Source: Micromonospora chersina (GTDB taxonomy: Bacteria > Actinomycetota > Actinomycetes > Mycobacteriales > Micromonosporaceae). Taken from it: 64,000 nt of DNA. The stretch is taken from the NCBI RefSeq assembly GCF_900091475.1, contig NZ_FMIB01000002.1, positions 4,278,001 through 4,342,000 of the forward strand. The letters run 5' to 3'. The notes beneath the pieces were generated by a model. That model worked only from the letters and a program-made list of their open reading frames with translations. It was not told the origin of the DNA and made no database searches. Both the position numbers and the translations under genes were made by a program. Positions 33,477 through 42,085 of this stretch are shown here, one piece after another. Position 1 is the first letter of the stretch. Each line of letters opens with the position of its first letter.

Positions 33477-34880
33477 GTGTCGGTCACCGACGAGACGCGC
33501 TCGGAGCGGGCCGGGGGGCAAACGCCCGCACCCGCGCCGCGGGACGGCCAGTTCGAGAAGACCCCGCCTCAGGACGTGGCCGCCGAGCAGTGCGTCCTCG
33601 GCGGCATGCTGCTCTCCAAGGACGCCATCGCGGACGTCGTCGAGATCCTCAAGTCGAACGACTTCTACCGCCCGGTGCACGCCACCATCTTCGACGCGAT
33701 CCTCGACATCTACGGCCGGGGCGAGCCCGCCGACCCCATCACCGTGGCCGCCGCGCTCGCCGACTCCGGCGACCTGGCCCGGATCGGTGGCGCACCCTAC
33801 CTGCACACGCTCATCGCCAGCGTCCCCACCGCGGCCAACGCCGCGTACTACGCCCGCATCGTCGGTGAGCGGGCGGTGCTGCGCCGGCTGGTCGAGGCCG
33901 GCACCCGGATCGTCCAGTTGGGCTACGGCACCGGCCAGGGTGGCAGCCGGGACGTCGACGACATCGTCGACCTCGCCCAGCAGGCCGTCTACGAGGTGAC
34001 CGAGAAGCGCGTCAGCGAGGACTTCGCCGTCCTGGCCGACATGCTCCAGCCGACGCTCGACGAGATCGAGGCGGTGGGCGCCCAGGGCGGGGTCATGACC
34101 GGTGTGCCCACCGGGTTCAGCGACCTCGACCGCCTGCTCAACGGCCTGCACCCGGGTCAGCTCATCATCGTGGCCGGCCGGCCTGGCTTGGGCAAATCGA
34201 CCGCATCTATGGATTTTGCCCGAAATGCCGCTATCCGCTTCAATCAGGCGTCGGCGATCTTCTCGCTGGAAATGAGCAAGGTCGAGATCGTCATGCGACT
34301 CCTCTCGGCCGAGGCGCGCGTACCGTTGCACGTGCTGCGCAGCGGCCAGCTCTCCGACGACGACTGGACCAAGCTGGCCCGCTGCATGGGCGAGATCAGC
34401 GAGGCGCCGCTCTTCGTCGATGACACGCCGAGCATGAACCTGATGGAGATCCGGGCGAAGGCCCGGCGGCTCAAGCAGAAGCACGACCTCAAGCTGATCG
34501 TGGTCGACTACCTCCAGCTGATGACCTCGCCGAAGCGCACCGAGAGCCGGCAGCAGGAGGTCGCGGACCTGTCCCGTGGCCTGAAGCTGCTGGCCAAGGA
34601 GGTCGAGTGCCCGGTGATCGCGGTGAGTCAGCTGAACCGTGGCCCGGAGCAGCGCACCGACAAGCGCCCACAGCTGTCCGACCTGCGTGAATCGGGCTCG
34701 ATCGAGCAGGACGCCGACGTCGTCCTGCTGCTGCACCGCGACGACTACTACGACAAGGAGTCGCCGCGGGCGGGCGAGGCGGATTTCATAATCGCCAAGC
34801 ACAGGAATGGCCCGACCGACACGGTCACCGTGGCGGCTCAACTCCACCTGTCGCGCTTCGTGGACATGGCCATCGTATGA
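33477..34880 (+). CDS. dnaB: Replicative DNA helicase DnaB (intein-free)
   Basis: The 467-residue helicase has its N-terminal helical domain at about 30-140 ('PPQDVAAEQCVLGGMLLSKDAI') and the RecA-like domain with Walker A 'GRPGLGKS' (234-241), 'FSLEMSK', the Walker B region 'LIVVDYLQLM', 'AVSQLNRG' and 'LRESGSIEQDADVVLLLHR'. It unwinds DNA at the fork. GTG 33477, after an AGGGGGGA site, gives the usual length. M. tuberculosis DnaB holds an intein; this one is continuous across the P-loop and ESG/SIEQ sites. Codons around the P-loop (34186-34250: TTG, AAA, GCA, TCT, TTT, AAT) are rare here and the stretch is near 56% GC. The stop overlaps the next gene as ATGA. Confidence 0.97.
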   Translation: MSVTDETRSERAGGQTPAPAPRDGQFEKTPPQDVAAEQCVLGGMLLSKDAIADVVEILKSNDFYRPVHATIFDAILDIYGRGEPADPITVAAALADSGDLARIGGAPYLHTLIASVPTAANAAYYARIVGERAVLRRLVEAGTRIVQLGYGTGQGGSRDVDDIVDLAQQAVYEVTEKRVSEDFAVLADMLQPTLDEIEAVGAQGGVMTGVPTGFSDLDRLLNGLHPGQLIIVAGRPGLGKSTASMDFARNAAIRFNQASAIFSLEMSKVEIVMRLLSAEARVPLHVLRSGQLSDDDWTKLARCMGEISEAPLFVDDTPSMNLMEIRAKARRLKQKHDLKLIVVDYLQLMTSPKRTESRQQEVADLSRGLKLLAKEVECPVIAVSQLNRGPEQRTDKRPQLSDLRESGSIEQDADVVLLLHRDDYYDKESPRAGEADFIIAKHRNGPTDTVTVAAQLHLSRFVDMAIV

Positions 34881-35815
34881 CCAGGGTTGGTCGCCGGCTG
34901 ACTCCCGCCGAACGGGAGGAGATCCTTGCCCGGGCGACCAGCGGTGACAGCATCACCGCCATCGGCGTGCGTTACGGGGTGACGAGGCAGGCGATCCGGG
35001 GCCTCCTCCGTCGCAACGGAGTGCCGCCCCGCCGCGCGGGCACATTGACGGACGCCCAGAGATCCGAGGTCGTCCGCAGATTTCTCGGTGGAGCGTCGCT
35101 CAGCCAGATCGCTGCGGACTTCGGTGTGACAGCCCCGTCCGTTCGTGGTCTTGTCCTTCGCCGAGGCATCCAGATCCGGTCGGTGTCTGAGGGTCTGCGG
35201 CACGATGCCTTCGACAGCTTCGAGCCGGACACCTGTTACTGGATCGGGTTCCTGTTCGCGGACGGATGTGTCAGCTACCGCCCGGGTCACATTCCCCAGA
35301 TCTCCGTCGGCCTGGCCGAGCGGGACCGAGACCACCTGGTGGCCCTCCGGAGCTACCTGGGCTGCGACAACAGCATCTCGCGTACGAGCCCGACTCACGG
35401 GTCGTGCCAGTTCTCTGTGCGCTCACACCGGCTGGCGGACCGCCTCGTCGAGTTGGGTCGGTACAAGCAAGCGATCGACGAACGGCTGGTCGCCTCTCGC
35501 GACTTCTGGCGTGGCGTTGTGGACGGCGACGGATCGCTGGGCATCTACCGGCGCCCTGCCCCGAGCACTCGGTCCTTTGCCCAGTTCAGAGTGGTGGGCC
35601 GGCGCCACGTGCTGGATGCGTTCGTAGCGTTCCTCGAAAACGAAGGGATAACCGGCCTGTCGGTGCGGCCGCACCGGAGCATCTTCACGGTGGGGACCAC
35701 CTGTGGGCCGGCCGAGCGGATTGCCGCGCTGCTCTACGCCGGTGCCGCGACAGCTCTTGCCCGTAAGGCCGAGACCGCCGCGCGGATGATTGGGCGGCAG
35801 CGCGAGGGCGCGTGA
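34877..35815 (+). CDS. Free-standing LAGLIDADG homing endonuclease with two HTH domains
   Basis: The 312-residue protein starts with two similar helix-turn-helix units (about 8-46 and 57-98; both 'LT.A.R.E(E/V)...GDSIT/ASLSQIA..(Y/F)GVT' patterned). Two LAGLIDADG motifs follow: 'IGFLFADG' at 123-130 and 'RGVVDGDG' at 212-219, with the metal-binding acids Asp129 and Asp218 present. A single chain with both motifs acts as a monomeric, site-specific double-strand nuclease. No intein splice residues are visible. GC content is lower (roughly 64%) and codon use more relaxed than around it, a sign of transfer. Its ATG overlaps the dnaB stop (ATGA), so it should be translated with dnaB. Its target is unknown, dnaB itself being the obvious candidate. 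Confidence 0.9.
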   Translation: MTRVGRRLTPAEREEILARATSGDSITAIGVRYGVTRQAIRGLLRRNGVPPRRAGTLTDAQRSEVVRRFLGGASLSQIAADFGVTAPSVRGLVLRRGIQIRSVSEGLRHDAFDSFEPDTCYWIGFLFADGCVSYRPGHIPQISVGLAERDRDHLVALRSYLGCDNSISRTSPTHGSCQFSVRSHRLADRLVELGRYKQAIDERLVASRDFWRGVVDGDGSLGIYRRPAPSTRSFAQFRVVGRRHVLDAFVAFLENEGITGLSVRPHRSIFTVGTTCGPAERIAALLYAGAATALARKAETAARMIGRQREGA

Positions 35816-35830
35816 ATCGAACGTCCGAGG

Positions 35831-36514
35831 TCAGCCGAGCAGGGGGAACCAGCCGGCGGCCTCGCCCAGTTCCAGCCGGTCGCGGTCGGTGAGCGGCACC
35901 CGGCCGGTGGCCTTGAGCAGGTAGTCCCGGTCGTCCCAGCCGGTCGGCCGGACCGCGTCGTCGCTGAGCAGCCCGTCCACGGTGGCCACCGCCACCCGCG
36001 TGGGCGCCGCGGCGGGGAGCGGGGCGTCGGGCAGGTCCACGACCAGGTCGAGGTGGTGGATGACCGCCTCGGTGGTCAGGGTGGCGAGGAGATCGGGTAC
36101 GCGCAGGACGTGCCCCTGCGTGGTCACGTACCCGTCGGGGTCCGCGGCGGCGGCGGCCCGGGCGGCGGCGGGCGCGGTGTCGGACCAGATCCGTACCACG
36201 CCGCTGGGCCGGTCGAAGGCGGCGGCCGAGCGGCGGGCCCACCAGGCGTGCTTCACGCTCGCGTCGTCGTCGCCGCCCGGGGTGAACGCGCGCCAGTAGC
36301 TGACGTCGTCGACGTCGGCCGGGCCGGTTGCGGGGCTGGCGAGGGCGACAAGTGCCCGTTGCGCGTCGCAGAGCACGTGGAAGAGCAGGTCGGCGACGAG
36401 CCAGCCCCGGCAGCGGGTGGGTCGTTGCAGGCCGGCGTCGTCGAGTGGGGCCACGACGGCGGTGATGCCGTCGTACGCCTGCGCCAGCGCCTCGTGCTGC
36501 CGGATCGCGGTCAT
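35831..36514 (-). CDS. Maleylpyruvate isomerase family mycothiol-dependent enzyme
   Basis: The 227-residue protein has the DinB-like mycothiol-dependent N-terminal domain: 'ALAQAYDGITAVVAPLDDAGLQRPTRCRGWLVADLLFHVLCDAQRAL' followed by 'EAVIHHLDLVVDLPDAP', which carries the His residues of the metal site. Proteins of this type use mycothiol or bind a metal; most have no known substrate. ATG 36514 matches the conserved start; the sequence upstream is low-complexity. It converges with the homing endonuclease gene with 15 nt between the stops, so the endonuclease insertion ends close to this gene. Confidence 0.82.
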   Translation of the reverse strand: MTAIRQHEALAQAYDGITAVVAPLDDAGLQRPTRCRGWLVADLLFHVLCDAQRALVALASPATGPADVDDVSYWRAFTPGGDDDASVKHAWWARRSAAAFDRPSGVVRIWSDTAPAAARAAAAADPDGYVTTQGHVLRVPDLLATLTTEAVIHHLDLVVDLPDAPLPAAAPTRVAVATVDGLLSDDAVRPTGWDDRDYLLKATGRVPLTDRDRLELGEAAGWFPLLG

Positions 36515-36557
36515 GTCGTGCAGCCTGCCACGGCGTGGCGGGGTCGGCACGACGGCG

Positions 36558-36588
36558 ACGCCGGGCCGGTGGGTCGCCGGCCCGGCGT
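36558..36588 (-). terminator. Terminator after the zf-TFIIB gene
   Basis: A perfect 12-bp stem (36558-36569 with 36577-36588) with a 7-nt loop sits 9 nt after the stop of the zf-TFIIB gene on the reverse strand. Confidence 0.7.
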
Positions 36589-36596
36589 GGCGTCGG

Positions 36597-36980
36597 TCAG
36601 TCGAACAGTTCGCCGAGGAAGCCGTGGTGCTTCTTCTTCCGCCGGTAGTGGCCGTGGTAGCCGTAGTGCTGCTGCCCGTAGGCGGGCTGCGGGTAGCCGT
36701 GGCCGGGCGGCGGCGGAGGGGGCGGGGGGACGGCGCCGTAGCCGGGCTGGTGCGGTGCCGCGGCGGGCGGGGGCGGCGGGGGCGGGGTGTAGCCGGCACC
36801 GGCCGGGGCGGCCTGCCGCGTGCCGTGCTGCTGGTTCCAGTTCGCCTCGGCCTCGAACAGCTTCTCGAGCTCGCCGCGGTCGAGGAAGATGCCGCGGCAT
36901 TCGCCGCACTGGTCGATGATCACTCCGCTGCGCTCGTACTGGCGCATCTCTCCGTGGCATTTGGGACAGGTGAGCTGCAT
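36597..36980 (-). CDS. zf-TFIIB domain protein with Pro-rich region
   Basis: The 127-residue protein has a TFIIB-type zinc ribbon at residues 1-40: 'CPKCHGEM' and 'DQCGECRGIFLDRGELEKL', with four Cys ligands. A Pro/Gly/Tyr-rich linker with two polyproline runs follows. The C terminus is His/Lys-rich. Such small proteins are common in actinobacteria and their role is not known. ATG 36980 is used; an in-frame start at 37007 would overlap the stop of the phosphoribosyltransferase gene. Both genes run leftward and are 23 nt apart, suggesting co-transcription. Confidence 0.85.
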   Translation of the reverse strand: MQLTCPKCHGEMRQYERSGVIIDQCGECRGIFLDRGELEKLFEAEANWNQQHGTRQAAPAGAGYTPPPPPPPAAAPHQPGYGAVPPPPPPPPGHGYPQPAYGQQHYGYHGHYRRKKKHHGFLGELFD

Positions 36981-37003
36981 GACACCGAAGGTACCCGGTG
37001 GAT

Positions 37004-37636
37004 TCACGCGGTGGCGGTGAGCGCCTGCGTCACCTCGTCGTCGGAGACCTCGTGGAAGTCGTCGTAGTACGCCCCGACGGCGGCGAAGTCGGGTGGGACC
37101 TGGGGGCAGATCACCTGGTCGGCTTCCTGGGCGAGCATCTCGTACGCCTGGTCGGAGCCGACCGGGACGGCCACCATCACGCGGGCGGCGCCCAGGTGCC
37201 GGGCGACCTGCACGGCGGCGCGGGCGGTGGCGCCGGTGGCCAGTCCGTCGTCGACGATGACGGCGGTGCGTCCGGTCAGGTCGAGCTGCGGGCGGCCGCC
37301 CCGGTAGAGCCGTTCGCGGCGGTCGAGTTCGGTCTGCTCGTTCCGGCGTACCTCGGCCCGCTCGTCCTCGCCGATCCGGCCGGCGACCATCTCGTTGAGC
37401 ACCTGCACGCCGCCGGGGCCGAGCGCCCCGTACGCCACCTCGGGGGCCCAGGGCACGCCGAGCTTGCGGACCACGAGCACGTCAAGTGGCGTGCCGAGCC
37501 GTTCGGCGATCACCCGGGCGACGGGTACGCCGCCGCGCACCAGCCCGAGGACGATGACGTCGGGTCGGCCGGCGAGGTCGCCGAGCCGGTCGGCGAGCAT
37601 CCGTCCCGCCTCGGCCCGGTCGCGGTAGGTGGTCAT
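37004..37636 (-). CDS. Type I phosphoribosyltransferase family protein
   Basis: The 210-residue protein contains the PRPP-binding motif 'AVIVDDGLATGATARAAVQ' at about 123-141 and an N-terminal 'VIVLGLVRGGVPVARVIAERLGTPLDVLVVRKLG' core with the flexible-loop region 'EDERAEVRRNEQTELDRRERLYRGG' between. This arrangement is typical of stand-alone phosphoribosyltransferases of unknown nucleobase preference. The ATG at 37636 has GAGGA just upstream. It is followed by the zf-TFIIB gene in the same direction. Confidence 0.85.
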   Translation of the reverse strand: MTTYRDRAEAGRMLADRLGDLAGRPDVIVLGLVRGGVPVARVIAERLGTPLDVLVVRKLGVPWAPEVAYGALGPGGVQVLNEMVAGRIGEDERAEVRRNEQTELDRRERLYRGGRPQLDLTGRTAVIVDDGLATGATARAAVQVARHLGAARVMVAVPVGSDQAYEMLAQEADQVICPQVPPDFAAVGAYYDDFHEVSDDEVTQALTATA

Positions 37637-37692
37637 TCCTCAGGTCTACGCCTTCGGGCCGGGCCGTGCCGGCGAGTTGCGCGGAAAGCCGG

Positions 37693-38988
37693 TCAGGGTG
37701 CGACGTCGGGGCGGCGTTCGGCGAGCGCCAGGGCGGGGGCGGTGACCAGCAGGGCGAGGGGGTAGAGCAGGTAGCCGAAGCGGGTCGAGGGCATCAGCAG
37801 GATCGCGGCGAGCAGCCCGTACCCGCAGATCAGCGCGGTGGCGGCGGCGGTGCGCGGCGGGCGGCGCAGCAGCCGGGCGGCGATCGCCACGGCGACGGCG
37901 ACGAGCAGCGCGGCGGCGATCAGGCGGCCGGCGGGCAGCGCGGCCGCGATGAGGTGGCCGGGGAACGGGGACTGCGCGGGGCTGGTCACCAGCCCGTGCC
38001 CGAGCGGGAAGCGCAGGACGTTCTCCACGAGGGCGTCGCGGTCGACAAGCAGCACGGGGAGGAGCGCGAGGACCGGCAGGCCGAGGGCGCCGAGGGCGGT
38101 GCGCAGGCCCGCCCGGCGGGTGACGGCCCAGCAGACCAGCACGACGGCCACGGGCCAGGCGAAGAGCTTCAGCGCGCCGGCCGCGCCGACCGCGATGCCC
38201 GCGCGGCCGGGCCGGCCGGCGGCGGCGAGGGCCAGGGCGAGCAGGCAGAGCGCGAGTACGGGCAGGTCGTCGCCGCCGGTGGCCAGGGTGAGCGCGCAGA
38301 TCGGCAGGACGGTGGCGGCCTGGACGGCGCGCAGGACGGCGGCGTCCCGCCGGGGTGCGGCGGGGCCGGCGGTGGTCCGCAGGGTGAGGACGGCGGCGGC
38401 CAGCGTCAGCGCGGTGACCAGGGCGAACCAGACCCGCGCGTCGGTCCACCAGGCGTCGGTGGCGGCCCGGGGCAGCCCGAACAGCGCCATTCCGGGCTGG
38501 TAGGGGGTGTAGCCGAGCAGTTGCTCGGCGGGGGGCAGGGCGGCGATCGCGTCGTGGCCGAGGTAGGGGGTGCCGTGCTCGGCGAGCCGCGCGCCGGCGT
38601 GTTCGACAACGACCACCTCCTCCTGCGCCCGGTCGGTCCGCCCACCGGCCCGTTGGATGCTCTGCGCGACGACCGGCAGGAGGGCGGTGGTGGCCCAGGC
38701 GAAGCCGGTGACCGCCCAGCGGGCGGGCAGGCCGGTGAGGGGGGTGCCGGCGCGCCGGCGTCGGGCCAGGAGCTGGCCGGCGGCGGCGAGGGCCGCCAGC
38801 GCGTACCCGATGGTGGCGAGCGTGCCCCAGGCGCGGTGCGGCAGCAGCGTGGAGGTGGCGGCGGTGACCGCGGCGAACAGCGCGGAGACGGCGTAGAGGC
38901 CCAGGTCGAGGGGGAGGCCGCCGCCGGCGGTGTCGACCGCCTGCCAGCGGCGGGCGGCGGGGGTGGTCCGGTCGGCGTCGGCGGTCAC
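37693..38988 (-). CDS. GT87-like integral membrane protein
   Basis: The 431-residue polytopic membrane protein has about ten helices. After the third there is an outer loop with 'EHGTPYLGHDAIAALPPAEQLLGYTPYQPGMALFGLPRA', comparable to the acidic active-site loop of DUF2029/GT87 transferases, and later 'GGDDLPVLALCLL' and 'GALKLFAWPVA'. A polyprenyl-phosphate sugar donor is likely for the family; the acceptor cannot be told. The start is GTG 38988. It lies 45 nt after the GGDEF/EAL gene stop and may be in the same transcript. Confidence 0.72.
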   Translation of the reverse strand: MTADADRTTPAARRWQAVDTAGGGLPLDLGLYAVSALFAAVTAATSTLLPHRAWGTLATIGYALAALAAAGQLLARRRRAGTPLTGLPARWAVTGFAWATTALLPVVAQSIQRAGGRTDRAQEEVVVVEHAGARLAEHGTPYLGHDAIAALPPAEQLLGYTPYQPGMALFGLPRAATDAWWTDARVWFALVTALTLAAAVLTLRTTAGPAAPRRDAAVLRAVQAATVLPICALTLATGGDDLPVLALCLLALALAAAGRPGRAGIAVGAAGALKLFAWPVAVVLVCWAVTRRAGLRTALGALGLPVLALLPVLLVDRDALVENVLRFPLGHGLVTSPAQSPFPGHLIAAALPAGRLIAAALLVAVAVAIAARLLRRPPRTAAATALICGYGLLAAILLMPSTRFGYLLYPLALLVTAPALALAERRPDVAP

Positions 38989-39033
38989 GCCGGCCAGTCT
39001 GGCAGACCCGCGGATCTTGGTGGGTCGCCGTGG

Positions 39034-41556
39034 TCAGGGAGCGGGGGTGGCGGTGCGGTTGCGGCCCCCGCCGGTGCGGCGGCCGGGCAGGCGGATCACC
39101 GCGCCGGCGTCGTGCAGCGGCGGCGCGAGGGCGCCCGGGCGGCCGCCCGCGCCCCGCTGGAGGGCGGCGAGCAGCGTGCCGGACGGCAGCGGCCGGGCGA
39201 ACAGGTGGCCCTGCCCGGCGGCGCAGCCCAGCTCCCAGAGGGCCCGCCGCTGCGGCTCGCTCTCCACGCCCTCGGCCACCACGGTCAGATCGAGGCTGCG
39301 GCCCAGGTCGAGGGTGGAGCGGATCACGGCGGCGGCCTCGGCCGTGCTCTCCATCGCGGTGACGAAGCTCCGGTCGATCTTCAGTTCGTGCACCGGGATC
39401 CGGGAGAGCAGCGAGAGGGAGGAGTAGCCGGTGCCGAAGTCGTCCAGGGCCAGCCGTACGCCCGAGTCGCGCAGCCGGCTGAGCACCCGGTCGACCACGT
39501 CGAGCTGGCTGAGCGTCAGGGTCTCGGTCAGCTCCAGCACGAGCCGGTCGGGCGGCAGGTCGTGCGCCCGCAGCCGGGCCAGCACCGCCCCGGGGAAGCG
39601 GGCGTCGAGGAGGCTGCGCGGCGACACGTTCACCGAGACGGGCAGGTCGAAGCCGGCGTCCCGCCAGGAGCCGGCGGCGATCAGCGCCTGGTCGAGGATC
39701 GCCTCCGCGAAGGCGGGCAGCAGCCCGGAACGCTCGACCGCCTCCAGGAACCGCAGCGGGTCGATCATGCCGTGCGTCGGGTGGTGCCAGCGGGCCAGCG
39801 CCTCCGCGCCGATCACCTCGCCGCTGCCCAGGTCGACGATCGGCTGGAAGTTGACGGTGAACTCGTGGTCGGCGACCGCCCGGGGCAGTTCGCCGCCGAG
39901 GGTGAGCCGGCCCAGGTCGGCGGTGTCGTGGGTCGGGGCGTACGTGGCGATGCGCTGGCCGGCCCGCTTGGCCTGGTACATGGCCACGTCGGCCCGGCGC
40001 AGCAGCTCGGGCATCCCGCCGCTGGCCGGGGCGACCGCGATGCCGCCGCTGGCCTCCACGCTGATCCGCATGCCGTCCAGGTCGAGCGGCTCGTGCAGCG
40101 CGGCCAGCAGCGCCTCGGCGCGGTGCGCGGCGACCGCCGGGGCGGGCAGGCCGCGTAGCAGGACGGCGAACTCGTCGCCGCCGAGCCGGGCCACCAGGTC
40201 GTCGGGGCGGGCCGCGGCGCGCAGCCGGTCGGCGACCTGCGTCAGCACCCGGTCGCCGGCGCCGTGTCCGAGGGTGTCGTTGACCTCCTTGAAGTGGTTG
40301 AGGTCGATCAGCACCAGGGCGGTGACGCCGTCGGCGTGCCGGTTGGTGAGCTGCTCGGTGCCCTCGTCGAGGAGGTGCCGCCGGTTGGAGAGCCCGGTGA
40401 GGGCGTCGTGGGTGGCGGCGTACGCGTGCTCGTCGGCGATCCGGGCCAGCTCGGCGTACGCCTGCGCGTTGCGGACCGCGGTGCACAGCGCAGAGGCGAA
40501 GGTACGCAGGGTGTACTGCTCCCGCTCGGACAGCTCCACCGGCCCGGCGAACCGCAGCCGCAGCACCCCGATGTCGGCGGTCTGGTCGTGCCCTTCGAGG
40601 CGGGTGGTGAGCACCGAGCCGTCGATCGCGCTGGGCGTGCCGGCCGGTCCGCGGAAGGTGATGAGGCCACCGGCGCCCCGCACGACCCGCCCCTCCTCGC
40701 GAAGCTCGATGTCGACCTCGTCGGCGGAGAAGAGTTCGGTGGCCTGGGTGACCGCCGTGGTCAGCACCTGGTCGAGGTCGACCACGTTGAGCGCGTCCGT
40801 GGTGCGCGCCAGGCGTTGCCACGCCTCCCGCTCCGCCCTGTTGCGTACGCGGCTGGAGTAGGCGAGATGCAGGCTCAGGATGAGCGGTGGAACGACGATG
40901 AGGAAGCTCGGGTTGCTGCGAAGGATCAGGAGCGTCGAAAGGATGACCACAAAACGGGCGACCATGCTGGCGACCCGTAGGTCGACATGTTCCCGGAAGA
41001 GGTGGACGAGACGCGTCCCGGTCGCGAGAGCGATGACCGGCAGGGTGAGCAGTTCATCCAGGACCACGACAGCCAGGTAGGCCAGCGCGAGGGCCGGAAG
41101 TGAGCGCGTGATCGGGCCGGTCCACGGCCAGCTCCACCCGGCGACGATCAGCACGGCCCCGCCCACGGCGGCGAGCATGGTGTCCTTGGCGACGCCGAAC
41201 GCCAACTTGATGGGGGGCAGCCGGGGTATCGCCCGAGCTATCCCGACCCCCAGACCGGTAGCGATGATCACCCACGGGACGGGTGCGACCGCAAGGCCGA
41301 CCACGGAGGCCACCTCGGTCCACGACACTCCGTGGTTGGTTGCGCGGATGCGAATGCGCACATTGACCGTCGCACCGACCGCGACCAGGAACGTCACGGC
41401 TGCTGCTCGTGCAAGATCACGTGGCGTCGTCAGGCCGCTCAGCAGAACTGATCGGAAGCTGAGGAGGACGGCAATCGCGGCCGCAAACACGACGAGACCG
41501 ACAAGCAGCACGAGCCGCCGATCGGTCCCATTGTCGCGTGCGATGGCCTTGGTCAC
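39034..41556 (-). CDS. Membrane GGDEF/EAL bifunctional cyclic-di-GMP protein
   Basis: The 840-residue protein has an N-terminal MASE-like membrane sensor with about eight helices (15-230), a GAF-like domain (about 245-365), a GGDEF domain (about 380-540) and an EAL domain (about 555-800). GGDEF is intact at 459-463 with an RPDD inhibitory I-site at 450-453, five residues upstream. The EAL domain keeps E585-A586-L587, Glu676, Asp705-Asp706 (DDFGTGYSSL), Lys726 and Glu762, so both synthase and phosphodiesterase activity look possible. GTG 41556 is preceded by GGAGG at 8 nt. It diverges from the SARP regulator across an AT-rich gap. Confidence 0.92.
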   Translation of the reverse strand: MTKAIARDNGTDRRLVLLVGLVVFAAAIAVLLSFRSVLLSGLTTPRDLARAAAVTFLVAVGATVNVRIRIRATNHGVSWTEVASVVGLAVAPVPWVIIATGLGVGIARAIPRLPPIKLAFGVAKDTMLAAVGGAVLIVAGWSWPWTGPITRSLPALALAYLAVVVLDELLTLPVIALATGTRLVHLFREHVDLRVASMVARFVVILSTLLILRSNPSFLIVVPPLILSLHLAYSSRVRNRAEREAWQRLARTTDALNVVDLDQVLTTAVTQATELFSADEVDIELREEGRVVRGAGGLITFRGPAGTPSAIDGSVLTTRLEGHDQTADIGVLRLRFAGPVELSEREQYTLRTFASALCTAVRNAQAYAELARIADEHAYAATHDALTGLSNRRHLLDEGTEQLTNRHADGVTALVLIDLNHFKEVNDTLGHGAGDRVLTQVADRLRAAARPDDLVARLGGDEFAVLLRGLPAPAVAAHRAEALLAALHEPLDLDGMRISVEASGGIAVAPASGGMPELLRRADVAMYQAKRAGQRIATYAPTHDTADLGRLTLGGELPRAVADHEFTVNFQPIVDLGSGEVIGAEALARWHHPTHGMIDPLRFLEAVERSGLLPAFAEAILDQALIAAGSWRDAGFDLPVSVNVSPRSLLDARFPGAVLARLRAHDLPPDRLVLELTETLTLSQLDVVDRVLSRLRDSGVRLALDDFGTGYSSLSLLSRIPVHELKIDRSFVTAMESTAEAAAVIRSTLDLGRSLDLTVVAEGVESEPQRRALWELGCAAGQGHLFARPLPSGTLLAALQRGAGGRPGALAPPLHDAGAVIRLPGRRTGGGRNRTATPAP

Positions 41557-42085
41557 CCTGCCTCCAGCGCGCTCATTCGGTAGCGCTGTGTGTCCCGGTA
41601 CTCTACGGCCCGCTGACGGGTACCGGGAAGGCTGCTCACAACCAGTCGTGGGTACGCATCCGTCTCACCTTTCGATGGCCACTTGCCGGGCGCTTCAGCC
41701 CTGAGGACGTAGCCATCTTATGGCGTTTAGCCAACGTTGGTACCGTTAGATGTCCATATGCGCATATTGCGCTAATGCTGCCGCGTGATGTCACGGTGTG
41801 TCTTTGACTGGAAACTAAATGCGTATTCAGTCATGTCGTCTCGTGTGATTATCGGATCCTGACGAGAAGGTGTCTCTCCCCGCTTTGGCGCGGCCTTGGC
41901 TTCCTACGCCCCGTTGCCACCGACGGCCGTACTGCAGTTCGACGCACCGGAAAAATGTCGTCGCTCTCTGATATCTTTTGAAGTCGTGCGGCGGATCGCG
42001 CACTATCTTCCTTTAGGGATGCTTACGCATATCCTGGCTGTAAATGCATCGGTTATTCGATATCAGCGTCACGGCGGAGGAAGGA
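41557..42085. promoter_or_regulatory. AT-rich divergent intergenic region with two palindromes
   Basis: 529 nt without a convincing gene. From about 41741 to 42060 the GC content is near 50%, against over 70% in most of the window. Palindromes are CCAACGTTGG at 41731-41740 and GCGCA-TAT-TGCGC at 41760-41772. It must hold the promoters of the GGDEF/EAL gene (left) and of the SARP gene (right). The low GC could mark a strongly regulated or recently acquired region. Confidence 0.6.

Noticed and set aside
33477..34880. Intein inside dnaB
   Set aside because: The helicase reads continuously through the P-loop and the ESG/SIEQ junction; no splice motifs. Only possible scars were noted.
37646..40822. 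1058-residue ORF on the reverse strand
   Set aside because: Arg/Pro-rich frame-shifted reading of the GT87-like and GGDEF/EAL genes; no recognisable fold.
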